From Tetracentron sinense (taxonomy: Eukaryota; Streptophyta; Magnoliopsida; Trochodendrales; Trochodendraceae), in assembly GCA_015143295.1 (NCBI GenBank), contig CM026557.1, positions 23,097,760 to 23,161,759 on the forward strand: a stretch of DNA of 64,000 nucleotides, given 5' to 3'. The position numbers and the translations under genes are program-made. Positions 11,400 through 21,720 of the stretch are shown one piece after another. Position 1 is the stretch's first letter; each line of letters begins with the position of its first letter. Under the pieces are notes generated by a model. The model saw nothing but the letters and a program-made list of their open reading frames with translations. It searched no databases and was not told where the DNA came from.

Positions 11400-12960
11400 G
11401 TATGTGATATCGAATTCAGACAACATCATGAGCCATCGGGCTGTCCTCCCGGTGGTGGTTGGCTTTTCTATTAGATACTTGTGTGGGTCCATCCGGGAGA
11501 TCAGGATTACCGGATTGGAAAGCAGATAGTGCTACAGACACTGAGTCACCCAGACCCAAACAAGTTTTCTCGAGCAGACTATACCTCTCTTCATACTCTA
11601 GTAGACGCTTACTGATGTAGTAGATGGCTTGCTTTGTTCTACCTATCTCGTCATGTTGTGCCAGGACGCAACCTATGGAGCTTTTTTGTACTGAGATGTA
11701 GAGTAGCAGGGGCCATCCTAGTGTGGGAGGCCCAAGTACTGGAGGATTGAGAAGATACTGCTTTATTCTGTTAAAGGCTTCTTGGCACTCGTTTGTCCAC
11801 ACTGTAGGTGTATTCTTCTGGAGAAGCTTGAAGATCGGCTCGTATATCGGAGTGAGCTAAGAGATGAATCAGCTAATGTACTGAATTCTACCCAGGAACC
11901 CACAAATCTCCTTTTCAGTTTGGGGAGTTGGCATTTTGATGATAGCTCTGGCTTTAGCCGGATCGATCTCAATGCCTCTCTTGTTGACTATGAAACCGAG
12001 GAGCTTTCCTGATGAGGATCCAAAGACACATTTAGCCAGATTCAGTCTTAGGCCGAACTCGCTGAGTCTGTCACAGAGTCTTTTTAGGTCTTCAGGGTAT
12101 TGCCTGGTAGTTGGAGATTTGACAATCATGTCATCCATATAGATCTCAGCTAACTTGTGGGTCATGTCATGGAACAGCGCCGTCATGGCCCTCTGGTAGG
12201 TTGCCCCTGCATTCTTGAGCCCGAAGGGCATGACCTTGTAGCAGAACGTGCCCCAAGGTGTTATGAAGGAGGTTTTATCCATGTCTTCTTCTGCCATTCT
12301 GATTTGGTTGTATCTGGAAAAATCATCCATGAATAAGAGCGTCTCATACCCTGCTGTATTGTCAACCAGGATGTCGATATATGGGAGAGAGAAGTTGTAT
12401 TTAGGGCTTGCCTTGTTCAGATTGTTGTAGTCGATACAAATTCAGACTTTTCCATCCTTCTTGGGTACCAGGACGATGTTGGCTAACCACTCAGGATAGT
12501 TTGCTACTGCCAGGAATCCTACACTGATCTATTTTTCAACTTCTTTCTTGACCTTCTGTGACCATTCGGGCCTCATCCATCTTAGTTTCTGCTTAACTGG
12601 TCTGACTTTAGGATTCAGGGGCAGTCTGTGTACCACCAATACTGGGTTCAAGCTGGGCATATCTGCATATATGACCAGGCGATGACATCACTATAGATTT
12701 TCAGGAAGTTGATCATGTCTGTTCTCTGCTGCGGACTCATGGTTATGCCGATCTTGACTAGCTAAGGACTATCTGAGGATCACAAGTTCACTGTCTCGGT
12801 GTCCTCAATGTTCGACTGCAGTAGCCCTTCACTATATTGTAGGAGATCCAGAATCTCCTAAGGCAGTTCCTCTTCCTGTTATGAGTCATATTCTACTTCT
12901 GAAACTTCAAGGAGGGTTTCGGGAGTAGCCTTAGTGTAGGAGATTTCCTGGTAAATCAAT
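11400..12960 (-). pseudogene. E1 reverse transcriptase and first RNase H, decayed
   Basis: Reading leftwards: 12960-12430 holds a broken N-terminal segment (CIDYNNLN-like, then PLPYIDILVD-like); 12330-11869 is open for 153 residues with MDDFSRYNQIRMAEEDMDKT, MPFGLKNAGATYQRAM and the catalytic YMDD box; the connection follows with ETEKEICGFLGRIQYIS-like sequence; 11802-11416 carries the first RNase H (LLLYISVQKSSIGCVLAQHD). The family's conserved blocks and their order are unmistakable. Function in an active element: copies the RNA genome into DNA. At least one frame change lies near 11870 and stops occur upstream of 12330, so no full enzyme can be made. Confidence 0.85.
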
Positions 12961-13324
12961 TAGCTTAGTTTAGCATGCTTATGTTTTTTTTGTTTTTGTT
13001 GGCTTCAAGACACTAAGCCTTCCAAGGGAAGAGTCTGTGTGATTTCGTCATTAGCTGATATGAAATATTTTTGTTTTTTTTTAATGCTTTTGAGTCAAAA
13101 CATCGGATTTGTATTGATAAAACATCACTATTTACAAAATGGACTCAAACAAAAGGAGGCCAACAGTGGCCTGACATTTGAATTTTGCTAATGGGAGCAA
13201 AAGAGAGATAGAAGGAGAGCGTGAACGGCCTCAATGGTGAAGCCTCGGTCTACCAATGGATCAGTGGTCGGTGACTAAAGGATACTTCAATGCTGTTGGA
13301 GAGCGTGCAGACCAACTCTCCCAC
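12961..13324 (-). other. E1 non-coding gap between protease and RT (possible Ogre-type intron region)
   Basis: Between the end of the protease-side frame (13325) and the first RT-side coding similarity, the - strand has many stops and a T/A-rich stretch with a poly-A/poly-T tract at about 13060-13085. Ogre elements are known to carry an intron at exactly this place, between protease and RT. I could not fix splice sites, so the intron is only suggested by position. Confidence 0.3.
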
Positions 13325-14330
13325 TTACTTCTCTACTTCAGTGGCATCTTCGCCAGTCAGCTCGTCGAATAATAGGGTCATGTTAAGTATTTCCGGATCC
13401 GGGATCCTTGAAGATTCAACACTGGGCTGAGGGTTTAAGGTATTGGCAACGAGTGCAAGAGGTGTATCTAGGTAAGGTTTAAAGGTCCCTACCAAGAAGG
13501 TTACAAAGATGTGAGGTCGGGGTTCAATATTTGCCAACCGGCTGCCCTTCTTGGTGAATTTGGAGAGATAGTCCTCGAACCTTAGCTTGTATCCCAGTCC
13601 GAATGGCAGAGTGTAATGAGGAGGGGTATATGTCTTCTTCATCCCTTGGTTTCTGACTCCCAGGCCTGCCCCTGGTTAGTAGTTCATCCTGGCCATCATC
13701 TTGACAAATGGCGGAATCATCTGCTTGCTTTGCACTTCTGCCTGAGCGATGGAATTGACCTGCTCGAACAGGTAAGTCATGGAGGTTGTACCCTACCCTA
13801 GCTCTTGGATGTCCCCAAAGGAACTAGCCATCTCCTCTGAAGGGATTACGACTAGGTGGTCGTCTTGAATAAACGTGATCCTCTGATGGAGAGAGGAGGT
13901 AATGGCTCTGACCGCGTGGATCCATGGCCTTTCTAAGAGCACAGTGAATGAACCTGGCACATTCACGACCTGAAAGTTTGTAGTAAACTGAGCTGGTCCG
14001 ACCCTAATGGTCAAGTCAATATCACCCAGGTTCTACCTGGTTGAGTTGTCGAATGCCCTGATGGTCATTGGCCTCTTCTTTACTTGGTAGAGATTTAGAC
14101 CCAAGCTTTGCAATGTTGACAGAGTGCAGACATTTAGGCCGGAGCCATTGTCAATGAGCACTGAAGATAGTGTCTTGTTCATGTATTGAACTGCAATGTA
14201 GAGAGCCTGAGTGTGATCTCTGTCGCTGTCTAGTATCTCTTCCTCTGTGAATAAAATGATTCTTGATTCGAGCACCTGCCCTACCATATGCCCCAGTTTT
14301 TTCGAGTGTGATGTCTGGTGTTACGTGGGC
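13325..14330 (-). pseudogene. E1 protease and downstream linker, decayed
   Basis: The - strand segment 14287-14033 contains SSVLIDNGSGLNVCTLSTL, a close match to the Tat-lineage retropepsin active site (IDNGS-x-LNV). A stop then interrupts, and 14014-13793 continues the same protein with VLLERPWIHAVRAITSSLHQ, the typical C-terminal half. 13642-13325 is an open 105-residue linker with GYKLRFEDYLSKFTKKG and no recognised motif. The active-site Asp and Gly are intact, but the interruption near 14030 and at the 13790 end prevents a full protein. Confidence 0.75.
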
Positions 14331-15294
14331 ATTGTTAAACACCTGGAGCAACTACTTTCTTTGATATTTAGATGTTAGAAGAAGACCCAAGATGGATATC
14401 TATCCGGGTGTCTTGCTCAATTGCTGAGTGATATTGAATTCCTCTGTTTTTTCTAGGATATTTAACAAGACTGTCGAGTCTGCTCCTTCCTTCTCTGGGT
14501 CTTACACCCCTATTTTTTCTTTCTCTGTTCCCTTTGCCTTTGTCGGTTTAGTCGCGGGAGGTTGGTATACCCAGCCAGATCGGGTAAGATTGGCAATGCT
14601 TCCGCTCCCAAGGATGAGAGAGCGGAGAGCAGGTACATGATTGAGGTTGAAAGGCAGAGGCAGGATGTAAGGGATCCGGACAAGGCCTGAAGAGGTGGAG
14701 GCTTGAGCTGGAGCTGTGGGCCAGTTTGTAGGGTAAAAGATAGTATAGACGATCTGTTCAGGGACAGGGATCTGGACTGGTAGTAAAATAGACATGATAT
14801 TTGACTGGAAAGATGGGATTATGACTGGGTGTTGGTAAGAAGGCCTGATGATGCCGTCATCAGCTGTAGGTGCATAGGGTCTCGGTTGCCCTGCCCCAGG
14901 CTCTTCCCACTCAATAAAGTTGATCTGATTATTGTGTGGGGGCAGTTGCATCTGGTCGACATTGGTGTTGCTAGGGGCCAGCTCGACCTTACCCTTATCC
15001 AAGAGATGTTAGATAGTACACTTTAGGCTAATTCAATAGTCGGTTGCATGACGTGGGCCTTGATGAAAGGAGCAGTGTTAATCGACATTATAATTTTTGC
15101 TTTGTTTATCAGAAGGTAAGAGAGGGGTAGGGCCTCTCAATGTGAGAAGACCCTGTTTGGTCAAGAAGCCCAATAGCTGGCTGAGGGAATGCAGAAGAAG
15201 GATAAAGTTTTTGGGTGGACGGTTTTGCCCCTGATTTGGTCTGACTAGTCGAGTACTTCTGGATGCTTGTTGAGACTGAGCGGCTAGAGCAGAC
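14331..15294 (-). pseudogene. gag: E1 gag C-terminal part
   Basis: Reading leftwards from the LTR-A boundary: a basic Gln/Ser-rich segment, then PPKNFILLLHSLSQLLGFL (15386-15078 frame), then broken sequence corresponding to the YCxFHQGPxH region seen intact in E2, then a Pro/Gln-rich open frame of 166 residues (15002-14502). It matches the E2 gag fragment at 47242-47560 in layout. It probably represents the RNA-binding/tail part of Gag. Two frames overlap over 15109-15386; the one continuing into the E2-like segment is the likelier. Confidence 0.55.
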
Positions 15295-15894
15295 TGTCGC
15301 GACCCAAAATACCCCCTGGGAGTTAGGGATACTTTGGCTCGTGATGTGCCATATCCGATACCAAACCATCCTGTAATAACATCCAAGTCATGACAAACAT
15401 AATCATGAATAAGGCGGAAGCTTAAACCAATGTGTGGAAGCGTAATCCAAAAATTTCTTTTCTATACATGCTGTGTATTCCAAGTTTGTACATACATCAC
15501 AAAAGTAAAGGTGGACATGCCCACCTATCAAAATACAAAATGATAATACTCTCTCTCTCCCTCTATGTAATCACTCTAAAAGGGCCAGTGGTCTAAGTCA
15601 TTTGCCTCCTCCTGAGGCTCTACATATGGCTCCTCCTCGCCATAATCCTCCTCTATCCAGGGCCCCTGATCACAGATGTCAAATGGAGTCCGTGTACCTG
15701 CCGACTTAACATGTACGGCTGAGCATGGAATACTCAGCGAGCAAAATCTACTAACTAACAATGCTATCATAATCACAATATTTTATACAGTGCGTAAAAG
15801 AATACAATCACCAAAATCCATGCTTAAAACCCGTCGGGAAAAACCTTTCATAAAACTTGTTCTTTTCATGGAAAACAAACCTTCTCATGTATGC

Positions 15895-16150
15895 TTATGA
15901 GTTCTTATGAATGCTTGTGAGCCTCGTGTTTTCTTATGAGTTCTTATGAGCTTAGAGTTCTTGTGAGCTTGTGAGTACTTGTGAGCTTATGAGCTTCTTG
16001 TGAGCTTATGAGTACTTGTGAGCTTCTTGTGAGCTTATGATCCTTGTGAGCTTGTTCTCCTTGGAGACATATGCAAGATCTTAGACTTGTGAGTTTCTTA
16101 TGAGTTCTTGAAAAGCCTTGCGAGACTTATGATCCGTGGAGTTTATGCGA
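15895..16150. repeat. Degenerate short tandem repeat in LTR-A
   Basis: The words 'gagttcttatgag', 'gagcttgtgag', 'gagtacttgtgag' and 'gagcttatgag' alternate about 15 times over 250 bp. A similar 'gcttatgaga' zone occurs at the equivalent end of LTR-C (53150-53230), and other repeats occur there in E3 and E4, so this end of these LTRs is a recurrent repeat-expansion site. Confidence 0.65.
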
Positions 16151-17163
16151 AATCTTAGACTTGATCCTTGTGAGCATGAAGTAACCGATCTTAAAATGCC
16201 AACCCAAAGTTTGGCTTAGTCAACTCTTATGCATGTATGCTTCTTACTTATGAATGCCTTTGAAAATCCTCTTATGTTTTCTTGAAAATTTATGCTTATG
16301 AGAAAAACCACGGTCGTGCAATACTTATCGTGCGTAGAGTGCTTGTGAGCATTATAACATCTATGTGGAAAGCTTTAACTAATTAAACATGTTCATGCAA
16401 GGCATAATGATCATTATAGTATACTTGAATACCTTAATAACTCATATGGTTCATGCAAGGTATATTAGCATCATAACATACTTAGACAATTCTAGAATGT
16501 AGAACATTTCATTCATTGCGTCACATCATAACAATCATGGCTTCTAAGCCTAATTCATCATATCACACTTAAAATCATGGTTCCTTGGAGGATATTAACA
16601 CTTACTTGCACTTATAGTCATATTCACCCTTTTTTTGGAAAACCCCCAAAATCTTAAATCCTTATTTGCTTATTTGAACATAATCAAGTTCACCCAAAAT
16701 CCCTTGTTTGTCATTGCATCATAGTATACTTAAAATCATGGTTCATTTAAAGGTATTACAATTTTCTTACAAGTTTAGCCATATTCATCCTTGTTATTGA
16801 AAACCCCCAATTTGTAAAACCCTATTTGATTGTTTATTCATGATCTAGTTCACCCAATTTCCACACTTCCTATTTGTATCGTAATAGAATTAAAATCACC
16901 TATAGAATCATCTTTGTATGATAACAAGGTTAGATAGTAGTTTACTAACCTCTTAGAATCAATTTCTAGGTTGAAGGAAATCCCTTGAGAAAAACCCTCA
17001 CTTGATTGGAATGATCCAAGCTCGATTTGGAGAAGATCAAACCCTTGTTGAAGCTTTTCTTGATTCCAAATCAAAACCCTATTTGGAATCCTCAAGATCC
17101 TCTCCTTCTCTTTCTAGGAACTCTCCTTGGTTTAGGGTAAACCAAAAACCCTCCTAAAGTCTT

Positions 17164-17173
17164 CTATTTATAG
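17164..17173 (-). promoter_or_regulatory. TATA box of LTR-A
   Basis: The - strand reads CTATAAATAG, identical to the box in LTR-C (54337-54346). It lies about 58 bp downstream (element sense) of the palindrome array at 17231-17374. Confidence 0.6.
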
Positions 17174-17230
17174 TGTAAGGGGTGAAAAACCCCTAAAAAA
17201 ATCGCATCCAAGAAAGTAAAATCGCGTATC

Positions 17231-17374
17231 TACGATCGTTCGTAGCGATTTATGATCGATCGTAGCCTTCTACGATCGATCGTAGCTTCCTACGATCAAT
17301 CGTAGTTTCACCTGAGAGTTTCCAGCATTTCTGGGGATTTACGATCGATCGTAGCAACTCTACGATCGTTCGTA
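17231..17374. promoter_or_regulatory. Six-copy TACGATCGATCGTA palindrome array in U3 of LTR-A
   Basis: Copies of a 14-bp palindrome (perfect form TACGATCGATCGTA) begin at 17231, 17251, 17271, 17291, 17340 and 17361. The first four are spaced exactly 20 bp, and the last two are 21 bp apart. Variants change only the centre or one arm (tacgatcgttcgta, tatgatcgatcgta, tacgatcaatcgta). Placement directly upstream of the TATA box suggests a regulatory array; the binding factor is unknown. Confidence 0.8.
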
Positions 17375-17913
17375 ACTTTTGCAGAAAGCTTCAGTATTTT
17401 TGCATTTTTGTATCTCGGCCATAACTTTTGACTCGCTTGTCCGATTTTGACAATTCAACTTGTGTCGGATTTGTCTTTTGAAGGAGAACAACTTTCATGT
17501 TTTTCACAACTTCCAATTCTTCCTTTTTATTAGACCATTTTGCCCCTAAACCTGACTGATCCGAAATTGGGTTTCGTCAGTCCAGATTTTAAACCGACCC
17601 GACTTCAGAAATCGGTCTTTTGACCTAACACCAACTCAAAACCAAGACAAGTGATCAACATGAACCCCGAAGAGGGTTCAATTACCTTTCCAAAAATCCA
17701 AGAATCGCTTGATTCCAACGAGCGGTGTGAACGCTAGGGCTATTTAGAGTCGAGGGTATGCCAAGGCATAACCCTTGTCAATACTCAAGAGTATTCTATA
17801 CTCTTGCCTATTTCATTCCAAACACCCATACACCATAAATACATTCTTAAATGCTTTAGTATATGATATCATTCGTCGTACATGGCCATCAAGATCCGGG
17901 GTTCTACACAGAC

Positions 17914-19199
17914 AATCTGATAGGAGCCGTAGAAGATATCATCTAAACATCTTCTCTTCTTTTCTGGTCCCAGAGACCACTATTTCTGCTGGCTGATGTT
18001 GCCGTTGCTCTAGGGTAAGTAAGCCCTAAACTGGAGTGTATGGCACTGCTCTAAATAGCTATCTCGATGCGAGCACCAGTCTTGACAATTGTGTCAAAGT
18101 CTACTATTGACAATGTTACCATTAGGGTGGAGTAGGGCTGCATCAGAGTGATCATGAATATGTCTGCCAACTCCTCTTTAGGGATAGGAGTAGAGACTTT
18201 TATAGCCATTTCCCTCCAGCGGGTGGCGTACTCCAAAAACGACTTGTTGCTACGTTGGCTCATCTGTTCAAACTGGCTTATCTGTGGCCGAAGTTCTTGA
18301 TTGAAGGAGTTGTTCTCCAAAAAACTGTCCATGGCGTCCTGCCAAGTCTTGATTCTCTGTTTGTCAACTGACATCCACCATATAAGGGCTGCTCACTTCA
18401 GATTTTTCTGAAAGTACTAGATTAACAGAGGCTGATTCTTGTTGTGCTGGAGCACGTCCCCCAGATATAATTGTAGATGTTGCTTCGGGTAACCTATGGC
18501 ATTGTACTTATCAAAGTTTGGTACTTTAAAACCTGGGGTCACAGCATCCCCAGAAGAGAAAGTCAAGTCCTCCAATGATAGGCAAGGACTGGCAGATGCC
18601 CCCATCATCCATCTCATTTCCTCCTTCATCTGTTTAATTTCCTCGTGCTGGTCCCTGAGGGATAAAGTAGGGTCTAAGGATGACGGCCGGTCTTGATAGA
18701 CACGAGAGGCCTTTGGCTGCTCGTCATATTGATCATATCCCTCTCCTTCGCCTGCCACGGGTATATGGTTAGGAATGATGATAGGGATAGGCTGATGTGG
18801 CTCTAGATGAAGCTCATCAAGGATTTCTCTTGTAGGGATTTGGTTGGAGGGTTCTTCGATTTGGATACCAATAAAAATCTTCAAGAATTCAAAAACACTA
18901 TCCAATTTTGCTTTCATGACTGCTATATCCCGATTTTGGGCTTATAACATCTCATCAGTCCTTTGCTATTAGTCTAACGATTCTGCCATCGATTCTGAAC
19001 TACTTTCAGATGGGGCGGTGTAAGGTACTATCTTCGTGACTGATGCCTTTGTCAGGACTACTTCTGCAGTTGCTGCTTCTGTGAGAATTATAGTCATAGA
19101 ACGAGTCATGGGTCGGCTCATGCAATCTGAAAAGGATGAAACGGCTAAATATGAATATGCATGATAACAGGAAGAGGATGCTAGAAAAGGATTTTTCAT
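17914..19199 (-). pseudogene. gag: E1 gag N-terminal and capsid region, decayed
   Basis: The start is probably the Met-Ser-Arg-Pro-Met-Thr-Arg-Ser run inside the frame beginning at 19199. An acidic/serine tail follows, then a stop near 18969, then an open 166-residue segment (18917-18417) ending GFKVPNFDKYNAIGYPKQHL, the usual entry to the capsid domain. A break near 18400 removes the next part, and 18374-18051 (107 residues) continues with TWQDAMDSFLENNSFNQEL and SFLEYATRWREMAIKV, the core Retrotrans_gag helices of Tat elements. LTR-A interrupts the gene at 17908. Gag would form the virus-like particle. Confidence 0.75.
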
Positions 19200-19233
19200 T
19201 GATACATGACAGTGTAGTATAGGACTCTACGAC

Positions 19234-20955
19234 TCAAAAAGGAGAAAAGACTCGATCCTTGGCAGGTCTGTCAGGGATTACGAAGTTAAGTGGTCGGGGC
19301 ACTCCATTTAGGTCCATGATCTGCTGTTGGAGGGATTTGACATCAACCTCCATGTTTGCAATGGTCTCGGTAGCATTGAACATTCGGTATCCAAATTGTT
19401 GGATACGGGCGGTCATCTCGGCCTTTGCACTATCAAGCTGCTCCTGGTAGAAGTACAGTTGGGCCCTGATTACGACTACTTCCTTAGCGTCGCCTTTCCG
19501 TTTCTTCTGACAAGACTGAACTGTTTGCTCAAGATACTCGATCTACTCTTGCATGGCTTGAAGCTCACGGTTCCGTTCTGCCTCTTGTAGCCTAAATGCT
19601 TGTTGGACCTTCCATAGCCTCTTTTCTTTCAACTAGATCTGGAGCTGTATTTCTAGGAAGATGTCTCTTCAGGGAATCACCTTTCCAGCTAGGGGTATAG
19701 TTCCTCGTGGCTGGAGCTAAAACAAGTATGGGCAGTTCCCTTTATGGGCATGCTGGATGGAATGTCAAGGTTTTCCGCCCAAAGCCGGTATGCTGCATCT
19801 GTAGGTGGTCCTGATGTTACCATAAAGTCTGGCCATGATTTAGTCGGGAGCTTCGCCAATCTGACAGGAAGCGACGAGTGAGGCTATCGAAGTGTACTGA
19901 GAAGGTGATCCAATCATTTTCCTGCCAATCTATCATTGGGATGCGTTGAGGGAGTCTAAACTGGCAAAGGACTCAGAGTGGTACATAGGCTATGGAGCCA
20001 GTTAGGTCGGCAAGGATCATGCACCGTCTTCCTGTTATGACGATGCGAGGTAGCCTATTCATGACTAGCCACTCACATTACCATGTAATCTCCTCCTCTG
20101 ACAAGGCTTGGAGAAGCTCGTAGAGCTCTTTGACATCAATGGTCGCTATCGGGCCTTAATTCTGAGAAATCTTCTGGGGTAGACTGTAGGCTTCACGGAG
20201 GTCGGCCAGTACTGATATGATCGTAGGCAGGTGTCCTACCAACCATAAGTACAAGAGAGGTGTCCTGGCATGAAAGATACCTTTTCTGCAGTCTGTTGCC
20301 TGGTTGAGAGCCTTGAGAAGCTCTGCAAGAATGACGGGTACGATGGTTCTGGAGCTATGGATGTCCTCGATAATCCCCACCAGTACTGACTCAACGAGGG
20401 TACGGTACCTTGGGAACACTAGCTAAGACATGGCTATCAGTGTAAAGGCATTGAGACTAGGAAGTTCTGTTCTGATGGGGTCAGGGTTCCACTTGGGCCG
20501 GTACAGTCCTTCCAGGAATTTTGTGAGTATCCGATCAAGAGTGTCGTTAGGACCGGGCTGCAAGCAGGCAGACTTGAGATATAAGAACCTTGAGAGGTCT
20601 GCCTAATAATTTTTCTTGTAGAGTGGTAATATGGCTTCGCCGTCCATGTTTAACCTCAGAATGCGCTGAATTTCCTCCAAAGTCGGACATAGTTCATTCT
20701 TACTGAAATGAAATATCATGTACGAGGGATTCCAACACTCATTGTAGCGTTTATGAGGCGCGGGTCTGATTTAACCATGGACAGGTCTAAGACAAATCCC
20801 AATTTGTAGTAATGGGACAAAGCAAGACACTGACTGGGAGAGAGGGCTCCAATTCCATCCTGGAGGTTGTGATCATATGCCTCCTGAGAAGTTAGATGCA
20901 CGGGCCGTAATGGTTGACCAATTGACTGGGTTTTCCCTGAATGACCTGTCATCTA
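19234..20955 (-). pseudogene. E1 ORF1, Ogre-type extra protein (plant-mobile-domain-like), decayed
   Basis: A coding region upstream of gag that most Ty3/gypsy elements lack. 20952-20716 (78 residues) holds LSPSQCLALSHYYKLGFVLD. The next broken segment reads NELCPTLEEIQRIL-like sequence at about 20690-20650, and 20419-20156 is open for 87 residues with HARTPLLYLWLVGHLP. The C-terminal part (19416-19234) is a predicted coiled coil (VDVKSLQQQIMDLNG). The 'F-x-F...TLEE' pattern followed by a G-x2-HAR-x-PLL-x-LW region resembles the plant mobile-domain-like region known from Ogre/Tat ORF1 proteins (recognised from memory; a profile search would settle it). Function unknown. Confidence 0.55.
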
Positions 20956-21698
20956 TACTGGACAAGGCACATGTGATCTGATAGGGTAGACGGACGAAAG
21001 TCTGACATGCTTTTACCCGGGTTGTTGGGAACCGGGGAACCTATCAGGTCAAGGTTAGGGATAGGTCTGGTGAGGGCCTATGCACCTGGGATTTGAATCT
21101 CATATGCTATGTCAGGATGAAGGGTTGGATGTAGTTTATTACAAGCACAGTTTTGGCTCATTACATACCCCTGGGTGGGTGCTTATCCAGGTAGAATATG
21201 CCTGGATAGTCAACCATGATTGAGGATAGGTATAGGGTGCAAGCAGGTTAGGGTTTAGGGTAACCCTCCCCAGATGAGCTGCTTGTAGACTATATCATAG
21301 TCTAGTTTGATACAAGTGTGTTCCTAGCAGGGTGGGGGGTCACTTAACACCGTATATACGACTCCCTTGAAAAGGGACGATTGGTGTAAGTGGGAGTGTT
21401 CAGAATCCTTCCTTGAGGGTAATCACCCACCAAGAGTAACTCTGTGGGTCTTCAAGACTGTTAAGCTACTGACACTGAGGATGATCATCCACCAGCCGAT
21501 AGCGTAATATGGCTCACTAATGGGGTTAATAGGATAATTATACTATTATGACATGTATGGGATACACAGTACACAATTAATTAGCCAAAAAATGTAAAAT
21601 GATTAGTGTTAAGTTAAACACTTATGCATTTTATGCATTTTAAGAAAGTTTGATGTTAATTGGCTGAGACCTAAGTTCTGGGTTGAACCTTAAGTTCA
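20956..21698 (-). other. E1 5' leader
   Basis: Between the primer site and ORF1 there is no coding similarity. The end next to the PBS ('tgatgttaattggctgagacctaag', 21650-21674) is conserved in E2 at 48207-48231. Nothing else recognised. Confidence 0.4.
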
Positions 21699-21716
21699 TC
21701 CCCAGCAAAGTCGCCA
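21699..21716 (-). promoter_or_regulatory. E1 primer binding site
   Basis: On the - strand, four bases inside the 5' LTR end, the sequence reads TGGCGACTTTGCTGGGGA. The pattern TGGCGAC...TGGGGA is the tRNA-type primer site I know from Ogre/Tat elements (tRNA-Arg class there; tRNA identity not verified). Its position fixes 21721-24499 as the 5' LTR. Confidence 0.6.
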
Positions 21717-21720
21717 GAGC

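Larger units (their letters stand above)
15295..17908 (-). mobile_element. Solo LTR-A, chromovirus type, inserted in E1 gag
   Basis: 2614 bp starting TGTCGCGACCC and ending GGGTTCTACA on the + strand, flanked by CAGAC at 15290-15294 and 17909-17913. Both ends match the LTR ends of E3 (TGTCGCGCCCC ... GGCTCTACA), so in element orientation it lies on the - strand. There is no internal sequence, no PBS and no second LTR, so it is a solo LTR from LTR-LTR recombination. It contains two repeat zones (15895-16150 and 17231-17374), a TATA box, and a 'ggccataacttttgactcg' block near 17420 that is also present in the E3 LTR near 57155. Confidence 0.9.

Noticed and set aside
12961-13324. Confident call of the E1 intron
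   Set aside because: Location fits Ogre, but no splice-site pair restored a frame that I could verify in this decayed copy.
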